Counted from the first letter of the stretch, positions 22,447 through 35,500 are shown. The stretch is DNA of 64,000 nucleotides from Podospora comata (GCA_017354895.1 CP071496.1:2046001-2110000); one strand, 5' to 3'. Numbers and translations are program-made. Notes: generated by a model from the letters alone, not told the origin.

Positions 22447-22962
22447 TTAGGAGAAGCGTTTCTCGCCCTAGAAATTGTAAGCTTTTTGCGAGAAAGATGA
22501 TTGTTGAGGAAGCACGTACTCTCCAAGGCTGATTGACTTCGAAGCCTGGCGGGGCTATGGCATTGTCTGTTTGCCCTCGCAAGACTCCTGTAAGTCGTCT
22601 GTCGCGGTCCATCACTGCGTTCGTATATCGTTAGTATAGGTTCAAGAGCGTGACCTCTTTGTAGAGAAATATTGCTTCATACTTTGCTGTTGTTAAGAGA
22701 AACATGTTAGCTCGAGAACCAAAATCCAGCTAAACAAAGGCGAACATACCCTGTCCCAGGTATCAAGGGACCATCTGTGCTTCTTTCCGCCACCGGCGTA
22801 GTGTCTGATTCCGCTCAGCCCAGCACCAGTCACGCCAAACATCTGTCCTCCGTCCATCAGCATCTATGATCCTTCCTCATGTTTGGTGGGCGCATGAATT
22901 CGAGGAGCTCTTACGGCAGTGATGATGACATAGGGAATGAGAGTCTCGAAGGGAACGGGCAT
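22447..22962 (-). CDS. Complex I subunit NDUFA1/MWFE-like, five exons including a 4-nt exon
   Basis: Small single-span accessory subunit of mitochondrial NADH:ubiquinone oxidoreductase; 86 aa. Minus-strand exons are 22962-22915, 22842-22750, 22686-22683, 22614-22520 and 22467-22447; introns are 72, 63, 68 and 52 bp. The translation begins MPVPFETLIPYVIITAMFG (hydrophobic N-terminal helix), continues through HRWSLDTWDRQ and MMDRDRRLTGVLRGQTDNA, and ends in NQPWRGEKRFS. The W..MxRDRRxxG core matches animal NDUFA1 and fungal orthologues. Joining exons 2 and 4 directly would give an immediate stop; the four bases CAAA restore Gln-Met. An alternative acceptor 21 nt upstream of exon 2 would insert seven residues (MLMDGGQ). 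It converges with NCS6, 129 bp apart. Confidence 0.9.
22683..22686 (-). other. 4-nt micro-exon (CAAA) of the NDUFA1-like gene
   Basis: On the minus strand, the sequence reads ttaacaacag, CAAA, gtatgaagc: an acceptor and a donor separated by four bases. Flanking introns are 63 bp (22687-22749, donor gtatgt) and 68 bp (22615-22682, with a tactaac branch point before cgcag). The exon supplies codon CAA and the first base of the next ATG, giving WDRQMMDRD. Confidence 0.8.
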
Positions 22963-23852
22963 CGTGACGGTTGTGTGGCCTGTCAATTGAGTTAGTGATA
23001 ATGTCACAGCAAATACAAAACAAGGGAGCATACCCGAAGCCTCTGTCCAATCTATGTGGTGGTGGTGTGTGTCTGTAACTGCGCAACCTCGAAGCGCAAA
23101 GCCCAAGGTCCAGGTCTCTCGTCACGGCGATAGCGGTACTTGGACTGGGGCTCTCCCCAATTCCAATTGGCGAAGCTCTGAGTGGATGATTTCACTTTCT
23201 TGCCTCAGGCACCCAACCAATTTCCTCAAAAGCTCGGACCACCTCTTCAAGGCTGCCAACACCAGACCCACCCTCAAATTCACTGACTAATTAGCCCAAA
23301 CGCAACCTTGCATTGCAGCAAACCGGGGGCGTCCAACTCCAGTAGCCAGCAACCTGAACACTTTCGCGATCAACCCAGGCAAAACTTCGACTCGTTCCAG
23401 AACCACATCCACAACCATTGACGGCCAGCAACTGCCATTTTCACGCGTCTCTACCCCAGAGCGTCTCCATAGAAGCCAAAAATAATCATATCCCTGCCGA
23501 ATTCCACCTTCCTCCGCGCGTTCAACACCCCAAAGCCTTGACCCACGAATCGAACTCAACTTTTTTGTTTTTTGTTTTTGCATGCCTCGCGGCGCGGCGC
23601 ATATAAAACCGAGATATATTCCCTGCGAGATATCCAGTCAGTAGTGATTGTTCCCCCGAACGATGCGCCGGGTGTTATAGCCGCCGAAGATCAGAATCAT
23701 CACGCAAAAGACCGAGGTGACCTGGCTGGCTGGCATGCGCCGCGGGTGGTGAATACAACTTGGCGGGTGTGGGCTTCACCGAGATCCCTTGTTTACGGGA
23801 AGCAGGAGCCTGAGATCAACCGAGGGGGTAAAAAATAAGAGACGGGATCATA
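22963..23852. promoter_or_regulatory. Divergent promoter region, NDUFA1-like gene and MYST acetyltransferase
   Basis: The region lies between two divergent starts. A TATA box (TATAAAA, 23602-23608) lies about 245 bp before the acetyltransferase ATG. Elsewhere I see only short, unsupported frames, including an accidental N-terminal extension of the NDUFA1-like frame at 22963-23106. Confidence 0.6.
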
Positions 23853-26800
23853 ATGGCCGAGGCTCAGCTCATGCAGGAGCAGCTACAACTGAGCGTCATG
23901 CAGTCAGAGCGTGAGGCTGAACTCGCCGCAGATGGGGATGTGATCATGGGGGAGGATATCAGTGCGGCCGCTTCTCAGAGTCAGATTGACGTTGGGAGTC
24001 TGGCGGGTGAGCATTACGAGGATGCGGAGATGGATATGGATGCCGATGGGGAGCCTGACGACGGCGGGGAGGAACACGACGATCACAGCAGTGCCCAACA
24101 CAGCGACTCGGAGCAGGAAGAGGATGGGGTTTTCGAGGAGGATGCCGAGGAGGAAGAGGATAATGAGGTTGTTCCTGCCAGAGGTCGCCAGTCGCGACGA
24201 GGGAGCAAGGGGAGGACAACAAGGGATGAGGATGCTGAAGAGGACGAGGACGAGGAAGATGATGAGGGTGTCGGGGCGGTCAAGATCAAGCCTGGCGAGA
24301 CAGATGATGAGTCGGATAGTGCCCACTCTGCGGATTCTGCCAGTGTCAGTGACAATGACTCTGATGCTGGTGCCGAGGAGGAGTGGGAGCCCGCAAATAA
24401 TGATGAAGCGGAGGAGGATGAGGATGAGACTGATGACGGACACTGCATCTTCTGTAAGCAGAGTGAAGAAAACGATCCGGCAGAAGAGTTTGAGGTGTAT
24501 TTGGCTTGCACCAGGTGTCAGGACAACGGTTAGTGAACTCCCTGGCTATGAGTCGTTGTTTGCCATCTACTGACAACCAGTTGTGCAGCTCACCAACAAT
24601 GTGCCCGTGACAGCAAGGCATTGGATGGCGAAACGAGTAGGTGGTCTACGAATACATCGTGTAGAACCGTGCTGACAACAGCTGCAGGTCCTGAGAGCTG
24701 GAAGTGCCCCAAGTGCGCAGACACTGAATCAGAATCCGACGCCCATAACGAAGAAGATGTCGAGATGGATGGCATCACTGACACCAGTGCTCCTCCATCT
24801 GCCCGACGTGCACATGCGCCAAAACTAGCGAGGGACCTGCTTCCGTCACAAAAGGGCGCTGTCAAGCCGGAATCACACTCTGTCTTCAACCAACTCGTCC
24901 TCGACGAGGATCCTATGGACGGATCGCGCGTGCTTAGAAAGCGGAAAACATCATCGATCGAGCCTGACGAGCACGTTATGGCCCTGCGAAAGAGGCGTCG
25001 GACAACAACAGAGGAGGCGAGCAACGAGGAAGCCTCAGCCGGCAGGGAAGGATCATCTAGACCAGTGTCCCGATCTTTACGGCTCAAGATTTTACAGAGC
25101 TCCGGTTCTGCTTCTGTCACGAAGAAGACACGGAACAGCATCATCGTCAAGATGCGCGTGAATGCAGCGGAACTCGCTCGGATCTCATCTGAAAAGCCCA
25201 AGGGCCTTAAGAAACGACCTAATAGATCTAATAGGTCGGGGAGATCGGGAAGATCGGCAAGGCGACCATCTAGAAATGACGGGCCTCGCGGTGCTGGGGC
25301 GATCCAAGTCCCAATAGCCACTCCGTTTACTAGCACGAGCTACTCTCAGCCATTTTACTCTTTCTACGATAGGGAGACGGACGAGCTAAAGGGCAAACCA
25401 TATGGTGGCATCTTGACCGAACCCGAAGCCGACACGTCCAAAACGATGCCGGCACCCGAAGACCGACGTCGCTTCGACGAGGCAAAGCAAAAGGCCGAAG
25501 AAGAATGGAGACAGAGGCTGCTGCAGGTGCAAGCCGAGACTGAAGTGCCGAGCAAAAAGTCTAAGAAGGCGTCGGGCCCGGCCAGCCAGATCGAGTGCAT
25601 CCAGTTTGGAGGCTGGGAGATCGACACGTGGTACGCGGCGCCGTATCCCGAGGAGTACAGCAGGAACCGGATTCTTTACATTTGTCAGTTTTGCCTCAAG
25701 TACATGAACTCGGACTATGTCACCTCGAGGCACAAGCTCAAGTGTCCGGCGAAGCACCCTCCTGGGGATGAGATTTACCGGCACGGGTCAATTTCAGTTT
25801 TTGAGGTTGATGGACGCAAGAATCCGGTTTACTGCCAAAACCTCTGCCTGCTCGCCAAGCTGTTTTTGGGATCCAAGACGCTTTACTACGACGTGGAGCC
25901 GTTTTTATTTTATGTCCTCTGCGAGTATGATGATTTGGGGTATCATTTTGTGGGGTACTTTTCAAAGGAGAAGCGGGCGAGCAGTCAGAACAATGTTTCT
26001 TGCATTCTGACGCTGCCGATTCACCAGCGGAAGGGGTATGGGAATTTGCTGATTGACTTTTCGTATCTTTTGACGAGGGTTGAGCAAAAGACGGGGTCGC
26101 CGGAGAAGCCGCTTTCGGACATGGGGTTGGTGTCGTATAGGAATTATTGGAGGTTGATCATGTGCAAGTATTTTGTGCAGCAGCGGGAGGAGAAGGGGTT
26201 GAGCATCAAGAAGATTTCGGATGATACAGGGCTGACGGCGGATGATGTTGTTTCGGCGTTGGAGGGGTTGAGGTGTTTGGTTAAGGATCCGGTGACGGGG
26301 CTTTATGCGTTTAGAGTTGATTTGGGGTTTTGTAGGGAGTATGTGGAGAAGTGGGAGGGGAAGGGGTATGTGCAGTTGAACGAGAAGGCGCTGACTTGGA
26401 CGCCGTATGTGATGGGGAGGAGCAATGCGACGAATTTTGAGCTGGGGCCGGCGTTGACGGCTATTGCGCCGAGGGAGGAGGAGGAGGACCACCAGGGGCA
26501 GAAACCGATTGTTGCTGGGGACGGTTTGGTCAATGGGAATGGGTCGTTTACTACGCAGTCGGAAGGTGGTGCGGGACAAGATGTCAAGCCGCCGCCGGTT
26601 GAAGGTCATGTTCTTGAGTCTACGGAGTCGTCGATGGGGGAGTCGAATGGTTCTGCCGAGGTCAAGCCTGCGGAAGATGCAAACGGGGAGTTGGAGGATG
26701 AACCGCAAAGCGAAGATAACAAGAACTTCCCTGGCTACTACGACGAGAACCCCCAACAGGCCGAAGCCGATGTGGAAGAAGGCCCGCAACAAGAGCAAGA

Positions 26801-27293
26801 CCCCGAACCCAAACAAGATCCCAGCGATTGGATGTCCCAATACATTGGCATTCCTCCCTCTCGATTCGAAGTCGTCCCACCGCTTAACCCCAGACGAACA
26901 GACCGTTCTAGAGCTGTGGTCTCCCGGCCCCCGGTTGTCAGGACGGCAAGCAGCGCTGCGAGGCCAAGGCCAAAACGGTCAGGGGGAAGTGCGAGACGTC
27001 CTGCTGCTGCTAGGCCGAGGGCTAGCTCGAGTGCGAATAATAAGAGGAAGCCGGGTGGTACGGGCAGGGGGCCGGGAAGGTGGCCCAAGGGGACGAAGAA
27101 GAGTGATTATGGGAATGCGGATAGTGGGCCGGGGTTGCCGCCGGGGTGGATTGCGGAGCGGCAGAAGGAGGGTGGGGAGGGGGTGATGGATACGGTGCAA
27201 GTGCAGAGTCCTGGGGGGAAGGGGAAAGAGGGGATTGATTTGGTGATGAGTGATGTGGTTGTTGATGGGGGGGCGGGGGAAGGGGGTGTTTAA
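23853..27293 (+). CDS. PHD-finger MYST histone acetyltransferase (SAS3/KAT6-like)
   Basis: Nuclear lysine acetyltransferase acting on histone H3, 1109 aa. Exons are 23853-24528, 24589-24636 and 24688-27293; both introns (60 and 51 bp) fall inside the PHD finger. Residues 45-215 are very acidic. The PHD C4HC3 set is complete after splicing: HCIFC, CTRC, AHQQC and WKCPKC. The MYST domain (about 550-820) has the C2HC finger ICQFCLKYM...HKLKC (about 574-595), the acetyl-CoA loop QRKGYGN (about 686-692) and the catalytic-Glu region GSPEKPLSD (about 712). The PHD plus MYST layout corresponds to yeast Sas3 (NuA3) and metazoan MOZ/MORF rather than Esa1, which carries a chromodomain. The C-terminal 300 residues are low complexity, with Arg/Pro-rich AT-hook-like GRGPGRWPKG. 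Confidence 0.93.
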
Positions 27294-28702
27294 GCATTGG
27301 TATTATCTGGGAAGGGTAAGGGCAGGGGAGGGATGGGGGTTATTGATACCACGGCGTTTTTTTGTTTGAAGCGAGGGAATATTATTATTATACATTTGGT
27401 GTTTGGGGTCGTTTTCTATTCAGGAGGGGGGGGTAGGTGGAAGGAAGGCCTGTGTGCGTGAGTATTGCTTTGAACTATTTACACAATTGTACTTTTAACC
27501 ACTTTTGTTCGAGGGTTGTAAAAGATATTTGAGGAAGCTGAAAGGTTGTGAACAGCAGGTTAGACAAGAGCATTTGAACAAGAATAATGGCTGTCCACTA
27601 CATAGATGTCTCTCAGGTACCTGCCCTCCACGACGTGGCCATGCCAGGATCACAGATCGTGTGGCATTCGAGATAGCAACATTTACGTCATGGCCGTCCA
27701 CCTTCAGGTGGTTCCTCTATGATGTGCTGCCCAGAGTAGTCTAGCGCAGGCTGGAGGCTTTCTGGAATGTCTTGGCATGCTTCAACACTGCAGCAGCCGC
27801 CACTTGCACTTGAAGCCTTTTTTGTTGTTGTCAACTGCCTCTCAGCTTCATATAGAGTTTTGTTGGAGGCAGAAAAGTCCGAGTTAAGGTCTGATGAAGA
27901 TCCGCTGAGGGCTTGTCTAGATTTTCCGAGGCGCAAAGGTTGGCGTTGAACTTGTGTTATGCTGGAATCTCGGTAAATGGCCGACAGATCTCCTGTATAT
28001 CCACTCTGTTGTCATCTCTCCAATCTTGAAATTGGAAAGCGCAAGATACAATTTCATCTTTTCTCATCTTTTCCTTGTGCCGCTGATGATTGTTTGAAGT
28101 TGGCAGAAGATACAGTGCCAATTTGCAATTGAGTTTCCAGGTAGTCCGTGGCTTTTTTTTATTTTATTTTATTTTTATTTTTTTTGAGCAGTTGGAACAA
28201 GCTCCCCCTCTTCACATACATCAATCAGGTCTCACACACCACACGCAGCTCCAACCTCCGAGCGCGCGCCACTCCCAACATACGGTACCTAACCTACCTA
28301 AACAGTGCGAATCAGGGGCTGAAGGAGAAGGCGAAAAAGCTTAACGTGGGTTGCACGATTACTTGTTGCTACCGACACGATCGCAGGTCCCTACTGTCTC
28401 CTATCATCGCAGCGTACCAACTGACGCTCTTCGCCTTACCAAGACCTACTATCCCCTGAACTTGGAAGGTTGGTGGCGCGTCCTTTTAGAGGTTACTGCT
28501 CACACAATCGGCTGCCAAGCTCCCGTCGGCACCACCCAGCATCCCTCCCCCGGCCGGCGACACGCACCACCCACTGCTTGCTGCTACTTACCACCACCAC
28601 TTCTCAGTTTCCTAGCTTTCTTCCCTCTGCGACATTACCGGCCTCCCACTCTCTCGACATCCGCTACCGCCGGGTCTTCTTCTTCACACACCGACGCCCA
28701 AC
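27294..28702. other. Intergenic region upstream of epsin
   Basis: G-rich tail sequence of the acetyltransferase transcript, then about 1.2 kb without a supported gene. A T/A-only tract with TTTTA repeats lies at 28151-28186. Pyrimidine-rich sequence from about 28500 to 28700 looks like the epsin leader. Frames of 60-190 codons on the plus strand at 28090-28914 have no domains and overlap the true epsin exons. Confidence 0.4.
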
Positions 28703-30709
28703 ATGTCGAAAGTCATTCGCAGCGTCAAGAATGTCACCAAGGGTTATTCCAGCGTCCAGGTCAAGGTGCGCGAAGGTGGGTTCCCTCTTCCCTCGTCCAT
28801 GTCGTCCCAAACTGCGCCGTATCATGCGCGCAAATCAAACCCGGCCCGTTAACTAATCTTCCGGCAATGCAGCGACTAGCAATGACCCATGGGGACCGAC
28901 AGGAACACAGATGAGCGAGATCGCTCAGTTGACGTACAATTCGTGAGTGCATACGCAACCTCACCGGTGCCGGCCGCTGGCTGTGCTAGCACAAGGTGTC
29001 TCCAACCACCAATTTTGCTGACACAACCCCCGACAGGTCGACCGAGTTTTACGAGATTATGGACATGCTCGACAAGCGGCTCAATGATAAGGGCAAGAAC
29101 TGGCGACACGTGCTCAAGGCGCTCAAGGTTATGGACTATTGCCTGCACGAGGGCTCCGAGCTGGTTGTGACGTGGGCCAAGCAGAATATCTTTATCATCA
29201 AGACGCTGCGCGAGTTTATCTACATTGATGAGGAGGGCAAGGATGTGGGAGCGAATGGTGGGTGGCTTTGGAAATGCTTCTGTCGTTTTTGCCGGGGATG
29301 GGTTGGCTGACTGACTTTGATTTTGGATAGTTCGCATTGCCGCAAAGGAGCTGTCTGCGCTGATCGCTGACGAGGAGAGACTGAGAGCCGAGCGAGCCGA
29401 TAGGAGGATCTGGAAGTCTCGTGTCAATGGCCTCGAGGAATACGCCCCCCAGCAGAGCAGGGAAGAGCGGCAACCCCGCCGCGAGCGACGACAGCCGACC
29501 GATGAGGAGGACACCGAGTACAGGCTGGCGATCGAGGCCAGCAAGGCCCAAGAGGAGGAGGATAGGAGAAAGCGCGAGAGCCGGAACGTGGATGAGGACG
29601 ATGACGATCTGGCCAAGGCGATCAAGCTCAGCAAGGAGGAAGAGGAAAGACGGCGACGGGAACTGGAGTCGACCAATGCTGCCGCTCTGTTTGATGACGC
29701 ACCAACGCCAACGGCTCAGCCTCAGTTCACCGGGTTCAACCAGGGCTATCAGCAGGGGAGCGCGGTTGACTTTTTTGCCAACCCGATTGATCAGAGCCAG
29801 ATGCAGATGCAGCCAACGGGCTATGTACAGAACGCGTTTACCGGATACGGGGTTCAGCAGCCGCAGCCAACTGGCTATCAGAATGGCTTCCAGAACGGGT
29901 TTGGCCAGCAGCCAAATGCTTTTGACCCGTACGGTCAACAGCAGCAGCAACAGCAGGCTTTCCAGCCCCAGCCGACGGGTTACAACCCTTACCTTCAGCA
30001 GCAACAGCAGCAGCCGTTTCAGCAGCAGCAAACATCCCAGCAGTTCCTGACACCACAGGTTCAAGAGAACACTCTCCAGCCAGGTAGCAATAACCCCTGG
30101 GCCAGCAACCACAGCACCGGTCTTCAGGCCATGAAGCCCACGCCCACAGGTTCAAACAACCCCTTTGCCCAGCGACCATCCTCCGCATTCAAGGCCACCT
30201 CCTCGCTGGGTAGCCTCCCAGAGCAAAAGACGCTCTCAACCTTTAGCTCCTTCACATCGCAGCCAACATCGCAGTCCCAGCCTCAGTTCCAGTCTCAGCC
30301 CTCGTTCCAACTGCAGCCACCTCAGCAGCAGCAGCAGCAGCAGCAGCAGCCCCAGAGGGAGATGACGGAGCACGAGGCGAGACTGAACGCGCTATTGAGT
30401 ACGGGCGAGGGTTTGGATACGTTTGGTAACACGGGTAACCTGAGGATTCCGGCGCAGCATACGGCTCCGGGGGTGTTTGTTAACAGTGCGGGGGCTGGGT
30501 TGGGAAGGATGACGGCTGATCAGACGGGGAGTAATCCGTTCTTGAGGCAGCAGTTCACGGGGATGCCGACGGTTAGTTATGGTGGTGGGGGACAGCAGCA
30601 GCAGACGGGGCCTGGGGCGTTTGGTGGGGTGGGGGGAGGGGCGAACAACCCTTTTGCGCAGAGAAGTGGAGGACAGCAACAGCAGCAGGGGGATTTGATT
30701 CAGTTTTAA
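28703..30709 (+). CDS. ENT1: Epsin (ENTH-domain endocytic adaptor)
   Basis: Clathrin-mediated endocytosis adaptor that binds PtdIns(4,5)P2, ubiquitinated cargo and EH-domain proteins at the plasma membrane; 580 aa. Exons are 28703-28775, 28873-28942, 29037-29257 and 29331-30709 (introns 97, 94 and 73 bp). The ENTH domain covers residues 1 to about 140: VKNVTKGYSSVQVKVREAT, SNDPWGPTG, STEFYEIMDMLDKRL and NWRHVLKALKVMDYCL. Two ubiquitin-interacting motifs follow (EDTEYRLAIEASKAQEEE and DDDLAKAIKLSKEEEE). The rest is Gln-rich with repeated QPTGY/F tracts and three NPF motifs (NPFAQR, NPFLRQ, NPFAQR) that recruit EH proteins. The splice junction YNS|STEFY and the joined ENTH helices support the exon choice. 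Confidence 0.95.
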
Positions 30710-32564
30710 GGGGGGTGAAGAGGGGGTAGAAGGGAAAGAATGAAGAGTCTGAAGAATGAGGATGATGAGAAAGAAGCAAGGGGAGGGTGGAGTTACTGGG
30801 GTGGGGGGCGGTTGAGTATAGTTTCGATGGGGACGGTATTTGTTAGGTTGGTTTTGGTGGGTTTGAGGGAACAGAAAAGAGGAGTGGGAAAGGGGTAGGG
30901 TAGGGGTTGGAAGAAAGAAGTTTGAGAGTTGTGGATGTTTGATGTGGATGTTGACGTGGTGAAGTGGTGGTGGTGGTGGTGGTGATGGATGGATTGATTT
31001 ACTTAGGCAACCTATTTTTTTTGTCCTTTTCTTTTTCTTCTTCTTCTATCATTCGGAACATTGAGCTTCAGATTTTGAGTGTTTGTGTGATACAAATGGT
31101 GGTGTTTTTGTGTCTTGTGTGAAGTTTATCGTGATGTAAAGGTATAGGCAGGTAGGTCAAAAGTCCATGTTAGAAAGTTTGGTTGGACGGCTCTGTTGTG
31201 TCAAGGCTGGTTGGCTTTGAAAGGGCAGTAAGAGGGAGAGCAATGTGATATGTGAGAGAGGTGGAATATGGATATGTTGAAAAGTGAAGGGTGACAACCA
31301 TATATATTTATAGCAGAGACCCCAGACTTGAAAGAGGTTGTAACACGTCTTGAGGTGGGCTGTTTTATTGTACATGGACAAGTCTCATATGATTTTGGTC
31401 ACTGCCCGATTTCACAACGAACCTACCTATTTCACACCGAGTTGTCAACTGAGAGGTGTGGAATTGTGGCATGCTTTACGAAAAGACAGTAGACAAACGG
31501 AACAAAGGCCTGGTGTGGCTGGGGGATTTATAGTCTTTCCTGGAAGCAGGCAGCTGTGTGATTCATCAGGGGTAAAGGTCTAAAACTGAGAAATAGCAAG
31601 GCGTCCAATAATTTTGCTGGGAACGGTCTATGATTTGCAGGTGTCAAGTGCGTCAAGTACGTCAAGCTTGCAAGGCAGACTTGTAGAATTACTAAGCTGT
31701 AGCCTGTGGGCCAATCAGAGGGGGGAATTGGGCGTTGGCTGGCAGGTTGGGCTGGGCACGTGAGGGATTTGAGGATGATGGCTGATGAACTTAAAAGCGA
31801 GCGGTCGGAGGAGAGGAGCCATAAATATGTAGGGGGAGAGACTGCGCTGGTGTTCCAGATGTCTTGTTCCTCAGAGCACAGAGTTGACCTTGAAAGACCA
31901 AACAGGAGCTTGATGCTGCTTGGGTGCTTGATAATTGGTCCGTGTGTTCTGTCAAAAAAGCTGTGACCCTGGCCACTTTTTTCGCAGGTGACGCACGGCT
32001 CACCCAGGACTCTTTATCTGATTGGTCACTTGAGCTCTTTTTTCGCCCCACCCAAGCATTGGGCTAGGAAAGAGAAACGGGCCAGGGCTGGAGAGAGAAG
32101 AGACAGAGAGGAAATAATAGCGGAACTTTCGCGAGCTTGCCAACTCGATTCTCCATCGCGCCTGTCACGACCACAACGAACAAGGGTCAAGGAAAGCAAG
32201 GTCGTCCATTTTCTTTACCTTACCTTCCCTCTCTCTATCCCCGAACAGCGCAGGCCAACATCTGAAACCTGCCCTTATTTGAACTTTCCTTTTATTTCAT
32301 TGAATTTTATTTTTCTGTTCGGGGGAAAAATAACATCCATCACGTTACGCGCGCAGATCGAGAAGACATCAGTCCCTGCCTCGCGATTTTTTCCCCCCGA
32401 CTTCGTTGTCCAAGATAACCATCTGAGCCGACAACAACGAGGCGGCCAATCATCAACAACACCCGCTTGCCTCGTCACCGAGCGCGACTGACGACAAACA
32501 AGCAACTACATCACCACCATTTTCGTCTGCCTGCCACTGCGCGACATCGATCATCACCGAGACG
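30710..32564. other. Intergenic region between epsin and NUP145
   Basis: Begins with a G-rich/T-rich 3' region including (GGT)n near 30967-30981. Around 31640-31672 the short word CGTCAAG recurs. A TATA-like TATATATTTATA is at about 31302-31313. The last 500 bp are pyrimidine-rich and look like the NUP145 promoter and leader. No gene is supported. Confidence 0.4.
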
Positions 32565-35500
32565 ATGGCGTTCGGCGGTTTTGGCGGCGGCGGCGGCGGC
32601 TTCGGCCAGAATAATAACACCACCGGCTCGACATTCGGCGGCTTTGGTGCTACAAACAACACATCTTCAGGTACGTGTTAACGACTTTTCGGTTTATTCG
32701 AGGACGACTTTCCATTGCGACATCGATCGACGGTCTCATCGAGCGATCACCACTGCTGCCGACGATGAACTTTTTCGAGACCGCGACTGATTACTGACTG
32801 ATGACCTAGGGTTTGGCACAGGCACAGGCTTTGGAGCAACCAACAATGCTGCTCCCGGCACCACTGGCGGCAGTCTCTTCGGCGGCGGCGGCGGCGGCGG
32901 TACTACTGGCGGCTTTGGTACTAACACCACTGGAGGTGCTTTTGGAGGTGGTGGTTTCGGCGCCGCGAAGCCAGCATTCGGCACGCCAGCCAGCACAAGC
33001 GGTGGAGGCCTTTTTGGGAGCACAACTGCCACGGCCGGCGGCACCGGGTTCGGCTTTGGCAACACTGCCAACACTGCTGCCACGTCAACACCCTTTGGCG
33101 GCGGCGGTGGATCATCACTGTTCGGCGCAGCCAAGCCTGCCACAACCGGCTTTGGCGGGACAAGCACGGGCTTCGGCGCCGGGGCGACTGGCGGCAGCCT
33201 TTTCGGCGGTGGAGGCACAAGCACCACGGGGACCGGCTTCGGTGCGACGACCAACCCCGGGATCGGCACCGCAACTGGCGAAGCTCCAGGGACGGCTGTT
33301 GTTGCTTTCAACCCCCTGGTAGAAAAGGAGCCCAACAATGTGTCTCAGAGCAACTCATTCCAGAACGTATGCTTCATGGACGCCTACAAGCGCTGGTCTC
33401 CTGAGGAGCTTAGATTGGTCGACTACAACCAGGGTCGGAAATCTGGAGGGGCTACTGGGTCGACGTTTGGAAGCACCAACTTTGGAGGCTTTGGCGCTAC
33501 CGGGACAACAACAACTAATACTGGCTTCGGCGGCGGTGCCACCACGGGACCAGGCTTGTTTGGTGGCGGTGGAACAAGCGGAGGATTCGGAGCAGCAACA
33601 ACTACTCCAGCTGCCAATACCGGTGGCTTCGGCGGCAGCAGTCTCTTCGGTGCTAAGCCTGCAACAGCAACCACTGGCATGTTTGGAGGCACCCCCGCGC
33701 AACCTGCCGCTACGGGTGGCAGTCTCTTTGGAGGTGGTGGAGGTGGTTTTGGCACCACGGGAACAACTACTGGTGGTTTCGGCGGTGGAGCTGCCACGAC
33801 CGGTACTAGTCTCTTCGGCACCAACACCGCAACTGCCGCGAAACCCGCCTCCGGCTTCAGCTTTGGAACCGGTGGCACTGCGACTACTAATACCGGCTTT
33901 GGAGGCGCCGCCACTGCTGGCACCGGCACTGGACTCTTTGGAGCCGCTACACAACAACCTGCCGCAACCGGCGGCGGGCTTTTCGGCGCTCAGCAACAAC
34001 AGCAACCTGCCACGTCGGGCTTTGGCGGCTTTGGCCAAACCGCGGCCCAACCCGCTGCCACAGGAGGTATCTTTGGAACCGCACCAGCCAAGCCTGCCAC
34101 TGGTCTGTTTGGAACTGCCACCACAACCGCTCAACCGGCGACGGGCGGCTCTTTGTTCGGTGCGACTGGAACGACAACAAACACAGGATTCGGCGGAGCT
34201 GCCGCCCAGCCCGCAGCGGGCGGGAGTCTCTTCGGGGCGAAGCCGGCAACTGGCGGGCTCTTCGGTACAACCACGACGCCTGCCGCGACCGGCGGTGGTC
34301 TCTTCGGGAATGCTCAGCAACAGCCTGCTGCCACAGGATTCGGCGCCGGCCTGGGCCAGAATAACCAGCAAAAGCCTCTTTTTGGCAACACCACTGGTGG
34401 CGGTCTCTTTAGCCAGCCGGCACAACAGCAGGGCGGTTCGCTATTCGGCGCTTCTCAGACGCAGCCCCAGCTCGGCTTGGGCAACTCTCTGCTTGGTGCT
34501 TCCCAACAACAGCAGCAGCAGCAGGGTTTGTCGACTAGCATCAATGACCTTTCCGCTTATGGTGCCGCTACCTTGTTCTCGGGTCTCAGTGATGACAAGA
34601 TCGTCAATCCTGGGCCCCTGGCCACTCCTCTAGGTGGCAAGCCCAAGGTTAAGAGCCGGTCGATTTTGCCCATGTACAAGCTCAGCCCCGCGAACGCTTC
34701 CCGCTTCGTCACCCCGCAGAAGAGAGGCTACGGTTTTTCGTACAGCGCCTATGGGTCGCCTGCTACGCCTTCCAGCATCTCGAGCACCCCCGGCGGCTTT
34801 GGACAGAGTCTTTTGGCCAGTAGTGTCAACCGTGGTTTGAGCAAGAGCATATCTGCCAGCAACCTGCGCCGCAGCTTCAACGTTGAAGATAGTATCCTGC
34901 AGCCAGGTGCCTTCTCGGCCAACTCGAGCATGCGTCTTCTTGGCAGCGCTAGCAGCAACAAGAAGCTGATCATCAATAAGGACATGCGGAGCGATCTGTT
35001 CAGTAGCAGTGATAAGAAGCAAGCTCAGGAAGATGCGAGCGGTGCTCGCAAGTTGGCCAAGAGAGTGAGCTTCGATACCAGCACAGCTGATAGTCCCAGC
35101 AACGACGAGGTCGCTGCGATTACGGATGGCAGCGAGAATGATCTTGGCTATCTCAGGCCTTCCATTCGTTCCACCAACAACGGCGCCAACGGCAGCAAGG
35201 CTTCTCCGGCCTCTGCCGCTCCCGTAATGGCACAAGTCAAGGGCAATGAGCTTGCCATCGTCCATGAGGAAGAATCTCCTGCCGCCGCTCGGGTTACACT
35301 TGCTGCCAAAGCTCCCGCCTCCCCATCCGCTGGTTCTGAGGAGGCTGGTGAGTATTGGATGAGCCCGTCGCTCGAGGACATCCGTGCCATGAACAGGACG
35401 CAGCGCCAAAAGGTTGTCGACTTTACTGTTGGTCGCGTCCACGTGGGTAATGTCCAGTTCAAGGTTCCTGTCGATCTCAGCAACATCAACGTGGATGAGA

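Noticed and set aside
23530-23560. GTTCGATTC word suggesting a tRNA on the minus strand
   Set aside because: No stem on either side and no A box upstream.
32736-34425. Long minus-strand frames over the NUP145 FG repeats
   Set aside because: They are the complement of Gly/Phe/Thr repeats and read as Pro/Val/Ala repeats; no independent signals.
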